DNA from: an uncultured Acidimicrobiaceae bacterium
GTDB taxonomy: Bacteria; Actinomycetota; Acidimicrobiia; Acidimicrobiales; UBA10347
Assembly (NCBI GenBank): GCA_905182135.1
Contig: CAJJAG010000006.1
Span: 490,809 to 554,808 of the forward strand
Direction of reading: 5' to 3'
Length of the DNA stretch: 64,000 bases
The notes beneath the pieces were generated by a model that worked only from the letters and a program-made list of their open reading frames with translations, did no database searches and was not told the DNA's origin. Of this stretch, positions 36,665-44,739 are shown piece by piece. The translations under genes were made by a program, and so were the position numbers. Positions within the stretch are counted from its first letter, which is position 1. Every line of letters starts with the position of its first letter.

Positions 36665-37114
36665 CTAGGCCTCGTCGGAAATGACCGAAACGCTAATCGC
36701 CATTTTGACCTCGGGGTGCAGTTCAAGAGTCACCGAGTGATCACCGAGTTCCTTGATGGGTTCGTCCATCTGAACAACACGGCGGTCGATCTCGATACCT
36801 GCGTGAGCGGCGGCACCAATGATCTCGGTGGCGCCAACAGAACCGAACAAACGGCCCTCGTCGCTAGCTCGAGCTGCGATCACCATCGGCGTTGAGCCAA
36901 TGCGCTGTGCAAGTGCATTAGCTGCATCGCGGCTCTGGGCGTTGCGCTGCTCTTCTACACGCCGCATTGAAGTGGCCTCGGCCTCGGCGCCAGGAGTGGA
37001 GCGCATGGCAAGACCCTGTGGGATCAAGTAGTTACGGCTGTAACCGTCCGAGACATCGAGGACTTCGCCACGCTTGCCTAAGCCGTCAACATTACTACGC
37101 AGAACGATCTTCAT
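36665..37114 (-). CDS. rplI: 50S ribosomal protein L9
   Basis: 149 aa, the standard L9 length. The N-terminal rRNA-binding motif is GLGKRGEVLDVSDGYSRNYL at about residues 12-31, followed by the long connecting helix rich in Arg/Glu and the C-terminal domain with DEGRLFGSVGATEI. The start ATG overlaps the rpsR stop by one base (TAATG), so it is coupled to S18 translation. Last gene of the operon. Confidence 0.97.
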   Translation of the reverse strand: MKIVLRSNVDGLGKRGEVLDVSDGYSRNYLIPQGLAMRSTPGAEAEATSMRRVEEQRNAQSRDAANALAQRIGSTPMVIAARASDEGRLFGSVGATEIIGAAAHAGIEIDRRVVQMDEPIKELGDHSVTLELHPEVKMAISVSVISDEA

Positions 37115-37560
37115 TATTCGGCCTCCGTGGTGTCAACCTCGGCTGCCTCGTCGGTGCTCGCGTCGATTGCGTCGATGTCAGTGACATCGTCGCCCTCGGC
37201 GCCAGGACCTGGAGGTGGGCCGCTTGGACGTGGTGCTGGACCATCGGCCCGGCCGCCGCGTTCGTTGTCGCGACGATTGCCGCCACGCTGGGTGGTGACT
37301 CGGTTGGTGTAAGGCACCAGCGCCATTTCACGAGCGTTCTTAATCGCACGAGCAATCTCACGCTGCTGCTGGGTGTCATTGCCGGTAACACGACGAGCCC
37401 TAATTTTTGCCCGGTCACTCATGAAACGGCGGAGAACGTTGACATCCTTATAGTCGACGTACTCGATCTTTTCTTGGGTGAGTACGGAAACCTTTTTCTT
37501 GCCGCGATGTGGTTTATCGCGGGGCTTCATCGTGCGCTTTGGCTGTCCTCTACCGGCCAT
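37114..37560 (-). CDS. rpsR: 30S ribosomal protein S18 with long C-terminal extension
   Basis: The S18 core spans about residues 25-86 ([17 protein letters not shown], then [19 protein letters not shown] and REMALVPYT) and contains no cysteines, so it is the zinc-free form. At 148 aa it is nearly twice the usual 75-90. The extra 60 residues after about position 89 change from Arg/Gly-rich ([12 protein letters not shown]) to Pro/Gly-rich to a strongly acidic end ([13 protein letters not shown]). The stop overlaps the rplI start and the start overlaps the ssb stop by one base each, so the extension is a true part of the gene. Confidence 0.95.
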   Translation of the reverse strand: MAGRGQPKRTMKPRDKPHRGKKKVSVLTQEKIEYVDYKDVNVLRRFMSDRAKIRARRVTGNDTQQQREIARAIKNAREMALVPYTNRVTTQRGGNRRDNERGGRADGPAPRPSGPPPGPGAEGDDVTDIDAIDASTDEAAEVDTTEAE

Positions 37561-38084
37561 TAGAAAGGCTCCTCGTCGTAGTTGTAATCCTGCTGTGGTG
37601 CTGGTGCCGCTGCCTGCTGGCTCGGCTGATTCTGCTGCTGCGGATTCTGCTGCTGCTGTTGTTGTTGTGGGGCGCCGCCGCCACCACCGAAGTTGTCGCC
37701 ACCGCCGCCACCATCAAAGTTTTCGTTACGAGGGTTACGGGCGACTTCGACCGATGCCCAGCGAAGACTAGGTGAAACTTCGTCAGCGGTAATTTCGACC
37801 TTGCTGCGCTTCTCGCCCTGTGGGGTTTCCCATGAACGTTGATCGAGCCGGCCTTCAATAATGACGCGAACGCCCTTGGTCACCGATGCAGCGACGTTGT
37901 CAGCCAACGTTCCCCAGCACACGATGTCGAAGAAGTTAACGTCCTCGACCTGCTGGCCGTTGCGCTCATAGCGCCGGTTCCATGCGATCGAAAAATTGGT
38001 AACCGAAGCTCCGCTAGGGGTATAGCGGAGCTCTGGATCACGGGTAACGTTCCCAACGATTTGTACGTTGTTTCCGAATGCCAT
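37560..38084 (-). CDS. ssb: Single-stranded DNA-binding protein
   Basis: 174 aa. The OB-fold domain occupies about residues 1-110 ([19 protein letters not shown] near the start, [13 protein letters not shown] strand as [22 protein letters not shown]). A Gly-rich then Gln/Pro-rich linker leads to the acidic tip NYDEEPF, the docking peptide for replication and repair proteins; the canonical tip is DDDIPF. The start is preceded by GAGAGGAAG. It lies between rpsF and rpsR, the standard bacterial order. Confidence 0.97.
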   Translation of the reverse strand: MAFGNNVQIVGNVTRDPELRYTPSGASVTNFSIAWNRRYERNGQQVEDVNFFDIVCWGTLADNVAASVTKGVRVIIEGRLDQRSWETPQGEKRSKVEITADEVSPSLRWASVEVARNPRNENFDGGGGGDNFGGGGGAPQQQQQQQNPQQQNQPSQQAAAPAPQQDYNYDEEPF

Positions 38085-38097
38085 TAGATGCTTCCTC

Positions 38098-38427
38098 TCA
38101 GGATGCGGTACCGATCAGACCGCGCTTTTCGGCCTCGTAATCGGGAAGACGCAGAAGTTTGTGGCGAACGACATCGTCCGCGATTCGGAGTACCCGGTCG
38201 AGATCGTTGATAAACGACCCAGTCTCTGAAACCAACTCAAGGACGAGGTAGTAACCCTCGACCTTGTGGTCGATTTCGTAAGCAAACTTGCGTCGGCCCC
38301 ACCAATCGTTCTTTTCGATCGATGCACCGAATTCTTCTGCAGAAGCAGTAACACGGTTCGACGCTTGAGCGGCGTTGGAATCATCAAGATCGCCATCAAA
38401 GATGACCATCAATTCATATGCTCGCAT
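38098..38427 (-). CDS. rpsF: 30S ribosomal protein S6
   Basis: First gene of the rpsF-ssb-rpsR-rplI operon; 109 aa. Family landmarks are RAYELMVIFDGDLDD at the start, DWWGRRKFAYEIDHKVEGYY in the middle and VLRIADDVVRHKLLRLP near the end. The start is chosen by GGGAGG seven bases before ATG at 38427; an in-frame TTG two codons upstream is not needed. S6 and S18 form a pair in the 30S platform. Confidence 0.96.
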   Translation of the reverse strand: MRAYELMVIFDGDLDDSNAAQASNRVTASAEEFGASIEKNDWWGRRKFAYEIDHKVEGYYLVLELVSETGSFINDLDRVLRIADDVVRHKLLRLPDYEAEKRGLIGTAS

Positions 38428-38600
38428 GAGCAACCTCCCTCTGGACCTGAAAACAGGGCTGTGGACTTCACAGCAGGGTCAAGATGTAACCGTGTAACGC
38501 TACCTGCGGTTGCACACGTTTGCCTCACCCAGCCCACAATGACACACCGGTGCGACAGTTTCTCCGCTCGCCTTCAACCGCACTTGGGGCATCTCGCTCG

Positions 38601-39449
38601 CTACCCGCCGTAAAGGCCCAAGGCTTCGACCTCGTCACCGCCGATGTGGTAGCTCTCGCTGTCGTCGGGGAACGCACCGGACCGCACATCGGCTACATAA
38701 GCACTGATGCTGGCGATGCTCTCGGCTTTCAGGTTGGCGTATTGGCGAACGAACTTCGGCACGAAGTCGTCTTGCATACCCAACAAGTCATGCAAGACGA
38801 GTACTTGCCCATCGCAGCCCGGGCCGGCACCAATGCCGACCGTCGGGATGTCAACCGACCGAGTAATCATGTCACCAACCTCGCGTGGGACACCCTCGAG
38901 CACTACCGCGAAACAACCCGCATCCTGAAGCGCATGAGCCTCGGCGACCAAGTCATGCGCTGCTGTGGCGTTCTTGCCTTGGACCTGAAAGCCGCCCATC
39001 GTATGAACCGACTGCGGAGTAAGCCCAATATGGCCCATTACCGGAATCTGCGCATCGATGAGCGCTTCAATCTTGGGGACGCGTTTACTGCCACCTTCAA
39101 GCTTGACAGCGCCCGCGCCGGCACGAACGAGTTTCGCTGCATTTCGCAGTGTGTCCTCGATCGACACGTGATAGCTCATCCACGGCAGGTCACCCACGAT
39201 GAGCTGTTTTGGATTGGCTCGGGCGACGGCTGCGGTGTGGTGCGCCATGACATCGATGGTGACCGAAAGGGTGTCGCTGTACCCGAGCACGACCATCGCC
39301 AGCGAATCGCCAACCAGGATCATGTCGGCGTCGGTTTCGCCAATCATGCGGGCCGACGGGTAATCCGCCGCGGTGACCATCACGATGGGGGCTGCCCCAT
39401 GCTCAACCTTGCGAGTGCTCAACGCAGGCGCCGTCAGTCGTTTAACCAT
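38601..39449 (-). CDS. panB: 3-methyl-2-oxobutanoate hydroxymethyltransferase
   Basis: First committed enzyme of pantothenate (CoA) synthesis, transferring a hydroxymethyl group from methylenetetrahydrofolate to ketoisovalerate. 282 aa from the ATG at 39449, which has GAGGAGA at the right distance; a longer frame to 39518 has no support. Motifs are VTAADYPSARM near residue 25, ILVGDSLAMVVLGY, GAVKLEGGS, GHIGLTPQSVHTMGGF near 135 and VIGIGAGPGCDGQ-like VGIGAGPGCDGQVLVLHD near 200. No panC or panD is adjacent. It sits between DUF5318 and rpsF. Confidence 0.94.
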   Translation of the reverse strand: MVKRLTAPALSTRKVEHGAAPIVMVTAADYPSARMIGETDADMILVGDSLAMVVLGYSDTLSVTIDVMAHHTAAVARANPKQLIVGDLPWMSYHVSIEDTLRNAAKLVRAGAGAVKLEGGSKRVPKIEALIDAQIPVMGHIGLTPQSVHTMGGFQVQGKNATAAHDLVAEAHALQDAGCFAVVLEGVPREVGDMITRSVDIPTVGIGAGPGCDGQVLVLHDLLGMQDDFVPKFVRQYANLKAESIASISAYVADVRSGAFPDDSESYHIGGDEVEALGLYGG

Positions 39450-39596
39450 GCCGACTCTCCTCAGTGCACCGCGGTGCAACACCGTCGGACGCCATTTGGC
39501 TGCCCGCAGTTGGTCCAAGTGTACGGGCCCGCCCGATGGTTTTTACTTGGGTCAGCACCACTGCGCATCACTCGAAATCGCTGTGTATTCCAGCCG

Positions 39597-39628
39597 ATGG
39601 GCTCTTCAGCCGTTGGGCTCTTCAGCCG
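39597..39628 (+). repeat. 16-bp tandem duplication at the DUF5318 stop codon
   Basis: (A/T)TGGGCTCTTCAGCCG at 39597-39612 and 39613-39628. The duplicated block contains the last codons (EEPNG) of the minus-strand DUF5318 gene, and the second half lies beyond its stop. Confidence 0.75.
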
Positions 39629-40046
39629 CTGTCTCAGCTGGTCCTGGTGCACCCGGCCGTTCAAGCGTGGAACGACGCACCAAATGGTTCCATGAGCACG
39701 CTTGGCATACCTCGACGACAAAGGCCACGTGAGTGCCTGGCCGTTTGGCTAATCGCGCCAGCTCGCCACGCAAGCTGATGCATCGGCCATGCTTCGGGAG
39801 TCGTGGCCCGAATACGTACGTGACCTGCACCAGCCTGACTCGCTGGCAGATCGGACAGTCGCCCTGGATGCGCCGACCGACTTCACGTGCCGCTCGGACG
39901 AGCTCAGGGTGGGCATCGCAAACCTCGCTAAGGTCCAGCACACCGCGGCGGTAGCTAGCCAACATCGACGCGCGGGCGAGCCGGTAATCGACATGACCTT
40001 CGGAGTTTCCGGTGGTGGTAGGCGGAACGCGAAACACAGCACTCAC
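39606..40046 (-). CDS. DUF5318 family zinc-ribbon protein
   Basis: About 146 aa from a GTG at 40046. Conserved features are VDYRLARASMLASYRRG near residue 20, CDAHPELVRAAREVG, a first Cys pair CPIC, then VTYVFGPRLPKHGRC and a second pair VCQACSWNHLVRR. The two CxxC pairs imply a zinc ribbon. The family is confined to actinobacteria as far as I know and has no assigned role; in Mycobacterium tuberculosis a member lies close to rpsF-dnaB, the same setting as here. A longer frame to 40181 lacks coding character. The C-terminus has the 16-bp duplication. Confidence 0.78.
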   Translation of the reverse strand: MSAVFRVPPTTTGNSEGHVDYRLARASMLASYRRGVLDLSEVCDAHPELVRAAREVGRRIQGDCPICQRVRLVQVTYVFGPRLPKHGRCISLRGELARLAKRPGTHVAFVVEVCQACSWNHLVRRSTLERPGAPGPAETAAEEPNG

Positions 40047-40179
40047 GATCGTAGGTCGCAAATAGCTCCACGCGCCTACGTGACTCACACCACGCTGGCT
40101 TTGTGTTGTGAGACACAGCCACCAAGCGCGGGCTGCTTCACGATGAAGACAGACAGACCAAAGCCAGGAAGGCAACGAC

Positions 40180-40476
40180 ATGCCCTACTTACTAACTCTC
40201 ACACCGCCAGTCAACGCGAACACACACCGAGTGAGCATCCGTGCGGGATTCGGCTCGGCTCGAGCAAGCCACAACGAACGGGTGCGCGTCCGTCGAAGGG
40301 CATTAGCAGTGTCCGAAGAGGCTCGCATCCACGCCCAAATGCGCCACAACCGGGCCCGCTACCAGCACATAGCTGGCTACTACACCTTCTCAGTTCGACC
40401 TACTTACTTCCTCCGATACAACACGAAGGTTGCACCCGTTCGCGAACTTCAGCCGTTGTCACAATTAGGTCGTTGA
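40180..40476 (+). CDS. Small basic hypothetical protein
   Basis: 98 aa, rich in Arg and Tyr with few acidic residues (NERVRVRRRALAVSEEAR; MRHNRARYQHIAGYYTF). AGGAAGG lies eight bases before the ATG, a good ribosome binding site, and the codon choice is gene-like. It lies on the plus strand between two minus-strand genes (DUF5318 and pcnA). I do not recognise a family. It may be a nucleic-acid-binding orphan, or a chance frame with a fortuitous site. Confidence 0.4.
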   Translation: MPYLLTLTPPVNANTHRVSIRAGFGSARASHNERVRVRRRALAVSEEARIHAQMRHNRARYQHIAGYYTFSVRPTYFLRYNTKVAPVRELQPLSQLGR

Positions 40477-40538
40477 GCGCGACACTGAGGCACTTCGGCC
40501 ACCTGTTCCCGACTACACCAGCCCACGAGCTAGCAACG

Positions 40539-41816
40539 TTAGTTGGCAGAGGGCTGGCTAGCCCACCAGGACAGCAGCATGGTCTGCTGCGCGGCTGGTG
40601 TGAGCGGGCCGCTAGCAAAATAGCCGTCGCGTAGGAACTTCTGTGCCGCACCTATCACTGGCCCTGGCGTGACGTCGAGCAGCGCCATGATGGCATCCCC
40701 GTCGAGAAACGTTGGGTCGGTGGCGCCCTCTCGGGTCAACAAGGCCTGAACCGCCTGCTCGAAGGACGCTACATCGTTCGGGTCGTCGGCCATGACTGCG
40801 GCCAGTCCAATTGCGTCGGCACGATCCTGGCATGCGTGGATCCAGCGGCGAACCGTTTCATCGTCTGTGGCGGCGCGCTCGATCACATGCAGGGCTGACT
40901 GGCTCATCCGCACGACCCGGCGTTCATTCTCTTTCGACAACCGGAGGCGGCCGCACAACGCATAGACGCCCTCAGCCGTACCAAAGGTTGTGATCGCTAG
41001 TCCGGCGAGCCGTTGATGCCAATTGGGTGGCAGCTTATCGACCACCTCGATTGCCTCAGTTAGCCGGAGTTGCACCTGCTCGATCAGCAGAGGTTCGCTA
41101 TAACTCAGCACTTCGGCCAATAACCCAGTCTCAGCCAGGAAGCCCAACCCGACCCGAGCTGACGTCAGCCCCAGCAGTCGCCGGAGCTCAACACCAACGC
41201 GTTCAATCGCGACGATACGGAGCCTCTCGCTCAGCTTCGCCGCTGACGCCGTCAATTCATCTTCAGGAACGAGCGAATACCTGGCCGCAAACCGGGCGGC
41301 ACGCAGCATGCGCAACGGGTCATCGGTGAATGAGATGTCAGGACTCAAAGGGGTACGAAGCCGCCGCTCCAGAAGGTCCGTGGCCCCGCCATAAGGATCA
41401 ACCAAGTCGCCATCGGGCAACTCGATTGCCATTGCGTTGACCGTAAAGTCGCGGCGCGAAAGATCAACACCGATGTCGTCACCAAAACTCACCGTCGGCT
41501 TGCGGGAATCGCTGCTGTAGCTTTCGGCCCGATGGGTAGTGATCTCAAAATCGCGGCCTGCGGATCGAAGACCAATCGTGCCGAATTTCTCGCCCTGAGT
41601 CCACAAGTCATCAGCGAATGGTGCGACGATGCGCTTGATCTCAGCCGGTAAAGCATTGGTCGTCAGATCGATATCGCTGCTTGCGTCCAACGGCTCATCG
41701 AGCCATTGGTCGCGCACGACGCCCCCCACCAGAAACAACCGGTAACCAGCCTGGTCAAATAACTGGGAGAGCGGCTTGACCTCGTCAAGCACATCATCAA
41801 GGTGCGTGAACGTCAC
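40539..41816 (-). CDS. pcnA: CCA tRNA nucleotidyltransferase / poly(A) polymerase family
   Basis: 425 aa, adding or repairing the 3' CCA of tRNAs. The nucleotidyltransferase domain has LFLVGGVVRD near residue 27, the catalytic SDIDLTTNA near 47, RRDFTVNAMAIEL near 120 and the fingers motif DPLRMLRAARFAARY near 165; an HD-like C-terminal part follows without a clear HD pair. GTG start overlaps the stop of the upstream deacetylase-like gene by four bases (GTGA), so they form an operon. Confidence 0.93.
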   Translation of the reverse strand: MTFTHLDDVLDEVKPLSQLFDQAGYRLFLVGGVVRDQWLDEPLDASSDIDLTTNALPAEIKRIVAPFADDLWTQGEKFGTIGLRSAGRDFEITTHRAESYSSDSRKPTVSFGDDIGVDLSRRDFTVNAMAIELPDGDLVDPYGGATDLLERRLRTPLSPDISFTDDPLRMLRAARFAARYSLVPEDELTASAAKLSERLRIVAIERVGVELRRLLGLTSARVGLGFLAETGLLAEVLSYSEPLLIEQVQLRLTEAIEVVDKLPPNWHQRLAGLAITTFGTAEGVYALCGRLRLSKENERRVVRMSQSALHVIERAATDDETVRRWIHACQDRADAIGLAAVMADDPNDVASFEQAVQALLTREGATDPTFLDGDAIMALLDVTPGPVIGAAQKFLRDGYFASGPLTPAAQQTMLLSWWASQPSAN

Positions 41817-42814
41817 GACAGAGTCCCAAAGTGATCGATGGCCTTGTCAATTATCTCAACGCCTGGGCCACCATTCGTTGGTCGTTCGGTGTCAAAGGAC
41901 TGACCGACGATCGTCGCCATCACCGCTGCTGCTGACTCGGTCAGAGCCGTTAGGTCGTACCCGCCCTCGAGAAAAACGACCCGACGTCCGGCAGGGGCAA
42001 TCTCAAGGATTCGTGAAGTCAGCAACGCATAGTCGCCAGCGGTCAGGCCCATGTCAGTGATCGGGTCAGCTTGGTGCGCATCAAATCCGGCAGAAATAAG
42101 AACCCAGGTTGGCTCAAATGCGTCGACATGTGGTGCCACATGACGGTCCCACGCCTGGTTGTACACGTCACCAGTGGTGCCAGGTGGAAGCGGCACGTTA
42201 ATCGTGGTGCCGGTGCCATTGCCCCGACCCGATTCGTCGATTCGACCAGTGCCTGGGTAACAGGGCCACTGATGAAACGATACGAACAGAACACGTGGAT
42301 CGTCGTAGAAGATGTCTTGCGTGCCGTTGCCATGGTGCGCGTCATAGTCCACGATCAGCACCCGTTCGCCGGCATCAGCGAGCGCCGTGGCGGCCACGGC
42401 AACATTGTTGAACAGGCAAAACCCCATGGACTCTGCCTTGGTCGCATGGTGACCGGGCGGACGCACGGCGCAAAAAGCCGTGTCAGCTTCACCCCGGCCT
42501 AAGCGCTCAATCGATTCGAGCCCAGCGCCTGCTGCGTAACGGGCGGCGTCGAACGAGGCCGGCGCAACCACCGTGTCCATATCAATACGGCCTCCACCAC
42601 GAGCGCTCACTGCCTGGATCATGTCGACGAGATCCTGAGTGTGCACGCCAGCTAGTAACTCGAGGGGCGCCTTAGGTGCCTCGACCAGCGTGACCGCTTC
42701 GCGAAGATCAGCGCGATCGAGGGCGGCAAAAACGGCACGGAGGCGCTGCGGGCTCTCAGGATGCATCTCGCCGGCGGTGTGCTCGACGCACCGGTCATTC
42801 GTGACAAATAGCAC
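41813..42814 (-). CDS. Histone deacetylase family / acetoin utilisation-type hydrolase
   Basis: Zinc amidohydrolase of 333 aa of the arginase-deacetylase fold. Catalytic landmarks are CAVRPPGHHATKAESMGFC near residue 117 (tandem His), VLIVDYDAHHGNGTQDIF near 152 (Asp/His zinc ligands), ISAGFDAHQADP near 245 (third ligand Asp) and FLEGGYD near 300. The substrate could be an acetylated polyamine or protein lysine; bacteria with this family rarely have a proven target. GTG start. Translationally coupled to pcnA. Confidence 0.9.
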   Translation of the reverse strand: MLFVTNDRCVEHTAGEMHPESPQRLRAVFAALDRADLREAVTLVEAPKAPLELLAGVHTQDLVDMIQAVSARGGGRIDMDTVVAPASFDAARYAAGAGLESIERLGRGEADTAFCAVRPPGHHATKAESMGFCLFNNVAVAATALADAGERVLIVDYDAHHGNGTQDIFYDDPRVLFVSFHQWPCYPGTGRIDESGRGNGTGTTINVPLPPGTTGDVYNQAWDRHVAPHVDAFEPTWVLISAGFDAHQADPITDMGLTAGDYALLTSRILEIAPAGRRVVFLEGGYDLTALTESAAAVMATIVGQSFDTERPTNGGPGVEIIDKAIDHFGTLS

Positions 42815-42894
42815 CTGTTGACCTTAGGCCTTGTCGTGGCTGAGCGTCCGGAGCTTTCGATCGAAGCCATCATGATCAACGTCGCCGTGGTTCC

Positions 42895-42942
42895 GCACCG
42901 CTGGCAACGGCGGGTAATGCACCGCTGGCAACGGCGGGTAAT
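42895..42942 (+). repeat. 24-bp perfect tandem duplication
   Basis: A 24-base unit beginning GCACCGCTGGCAACGG is present twice without mismatch at 42895-42918 and 42919-42942. The second copy ends only nine bases before the GNAT start codon, so it must form part of that gene's promoter or leader. Confidence 0.85.
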
Positions 42943-42951
42943 ACTGTAGGG

Positions 42952-43695
42952 ATGGCAACGCGCACCATGGTCTATATCGGACGTGACCGCGTGCAGATCG
43001 GCCCGTGGAAAGCATCGGGCACAGCGGCAAGCCTGATTCCGTTTCCGGCTCAAGACCGGTTACCCGTCGAGGTCGTGCACAAGACCATCCACAAAGCGAT
43101 CGAGCATGGCTTCACAGCCGCGTTCACAGCAGCTCTTAGCCCAAGCCAAGCCGAGCCGTTCTTCAACGCCGGGTTCAGCCTGCACGAAGAGCTTCATCTG
43201 CTACGTCGAGACCTCGACAGCGAAGTGGTTGTTGCCCGAGGGGCGACCCGCCGGGCCCGCCGAGCTGACTGGGACGAGATCCTGGAACTTGATGCGTTGG
43301 CGTTTCAGGAATTCTGGCAGTTCGATCGCGTCGCGTTGGCTGACGCCATCAGGGCGACCCCTCGCCACCGGTTTCAGGTAATCAAATCCGAACCTGTGCA
43401 CGGCTACCACGTGACTGGCTTAGCAGGCATAAACGCATATATCCAGCGAGTAGCGGTGCATCCCGAGGCGCAACGTATGGGGTACGGAAATGCATTAGTG
43501 AACGACTCATTGCAGTGGGCATGGCGCAACGGTGCCAGCGTTGCCCAGGTCAACACCCAAGTCACGAATGAACGTGCCGTAGCGTTGTACGAGCAGTGCG
43601 GGTTCTCGTTCGCTTCTCACCGGCTGCTCGTCCTTCACCACGATTTCAAACGCGACGACACCGATCCACAGCTGGAAACGCCGCTCTACACCTGA
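42952..43695 (+). CDS. GNAT-family N-acetyltransferase
   Basis: 247 aa with the acetyl-CoA-binding fold in its C-terminal half: the pyrophosphate-loop motif A reads VAVHPEAQRMGYGNALVNDS near residue 162 and NERAVALYEQCGF near 205. The N-terminal half is divergent. Substrate unknown. Divergent from the deacetylase-like gene, 137 bases away, an arrangement that could link an acetylase and a deacetylase functionally, though this is only suggested by proximity. The leader contains a perfect 24-bp duplication. Confidence 0.8.
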   Translation: MATRTMVYIGRDRVQIGPWKASGTAASLIPFPAQDRLPVEVVHKTIHKAIEHGFTAAFTAALSPSQAEPFFNAGFSLHEELHLLRRDLDSEVVVARGATRRARRADWDEILELDALAFQEFWQFDRVALADAIRATPRHRFQVIKSEPVHGYHVTGLAGINAYIQRVAVHPEAQRMGYGNALVNDSLQWAWRNGASVAQVNTQVTNERAVALYEQCGFSFASHRLLVLHHDFKRDDTDPQLETPLYT

Positions 43696-43708
43696 GCAGC
43701 CTCAGAAT

Positions 43709-44389
43709 TTGCACGACAAGAAACCCCCACAGGGTCGTTTCACCGTGCTCGGCTTTATAGCGAAACGCCTCGATGGCGAGAGAACCACAGGCAGTTGTTT
43801 CATCGCTCCAAGACTCCTTGAATTACGAATCGGCGTTGAATTACGAATCAGCGCCAGGTATTTAATTCGGACCTCGCCGAGTTGCCTCTCTATCCCCACG
43901 CAGACCAAGCCCGTTGTTCTCACTACCAAGACATTCGACGCAGCTATTGCCGATCACCGCGCCGCACTCGTTGACTTATGGGCCACTTGGTGCGGTCCGG
44001 GCAACTCCATGGCACTCGACCTAGATCAGGTCGCCTCCGAAAGTGAGGACGACGTCCTGATCGCCAAAGTCGACGTCGATAAGGAACGGCAGCTTGTCGA
44101 GCGCTTTGGCATCCAATCCATGCCGACGATCATCACGTTCCATGAGGGCGAGATACACAGCACCTATGTAGGTGCTGTTCCCGCCGCTGGGTTACGCGCT
44201 GCCCTCGACCAAGCTCAGAAGCCAAAGCGAAAGGCGTGTTGCGCTCCATCTTCGGCGGCTAGTAAAGATCCGTGTAACGCCCGGGACGAGCGCCCATCAC
44301 GCGGCGCAACCAGAGCCGGTTATAGAAATACCCACCGCAGTTACCAAACAGCTGTGGCAGATCCAGGGTCAGTCTGTCGGGACCGATAA
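43709..44389 (+). CDS. Thioredoxin-like protein, degenerate (CGPG); possible pseudogene
   Basis: A thioredoxin fold is clear from about 43907 to 44220 (KTFDAAIADHRAALVDLWATW, then VDVDKERQLVERFGIQSMPTI with the cis-proline). Three things are wrong with it: the active site reads WCGPG, losing the second Cys of WCGPC; no normal start codon lies near the domain start, only a TTG 66 codons upstream in non-homologous sequence that includes an 18-bp tandem duplication; and the C-terminal frame continues into meaningless sequence, whereas a shifted frame from about 44223 gives AKGVLRSIFGG and a stop at 44260-44262, a typical thioredoxin ending. I think it is a decaying gene, unless sequence errors are responsible. 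Confidence 0.55.
   Translation: MHDKKPPQGRFTVLGFIAKRLDGERTTGSCFIAPRLLELRIGVELRISARYLIRTSPSCLSIPTQTKPVVLTTKTFDAAIADHRAALVDLWATWCGPGNSMALDLDQVASESEDDVLIAKVDVDKERQLVERFGIQSMPTIITFHEGEIHSTYVGAVPAAGLRAALDQAQKPKRKACCAPSSAASKDPCNARDERPSRGATRAGYRNTHRSYQTAVADPGSVCRDR
43818..43853 (+). repeat. 18-bp tandem duplication in the thioredoxin 5' region
   Basis: TTGAATTACGAATCGGCG at 43818-43835 is followed by the same unit with one mismatch at 43836-43853. It lies upstream of the thioredoxin domain where a start codon would be expected. Confidence 0.8.
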
Positions 44390-44739
44390 CGCCAATCTCG
44401 ACGAAACCTTGCGCCACCCCAAGCACCTAACTCTTATTTCGGCCCAGCGGGCTAAACAGATCGGGCTGACCTCGTCAGCATTAGCTCGCGTGCACAACGT
44501 GAAGCGCCAACTGATCGCTGTGCCGGCAATCCGGGTGTCCATCATTGCTCCCGTGTCACTTCAGACTGATTTTGGTTGTGCTCCACAAATGGCTGGTTGC
44601 GGTGTGAAGGCGGGCTGTGTCAGCGCTACGACACAACGGCAGCGTCGGAAGTCATACTCCGACTGTCTCCTGGCAGACATACCCAGCGCCTGGACTCCGT
44701 CAGAGTTGTTCTCATACCGATCTCCCCAAAGGAACAATC
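44390..44739. other. Intergenic region, no supported gene
   Basis: About 350 bases between the thioredoxin-like gene and the secreted protein gene. A frame stays open through it from 44172 to 44945, but it overlaps both neighbours and has no family resemblance or ribosome binding site, so I do not call it. Confidence 0.35.

Noticed and set aside
38520..39695. 391-codon plus-strand frame
   Set aside because: It lies antisense to panB, whose motifs and ribosome binding site are clear, and its translation has no domain.
41813..42814. Eukaryote-derived histone deacetylase acquired by transfer
   Set aside because: Bacterial members of this hydrolase family are common and the sequence and coupling to pcnA look native.
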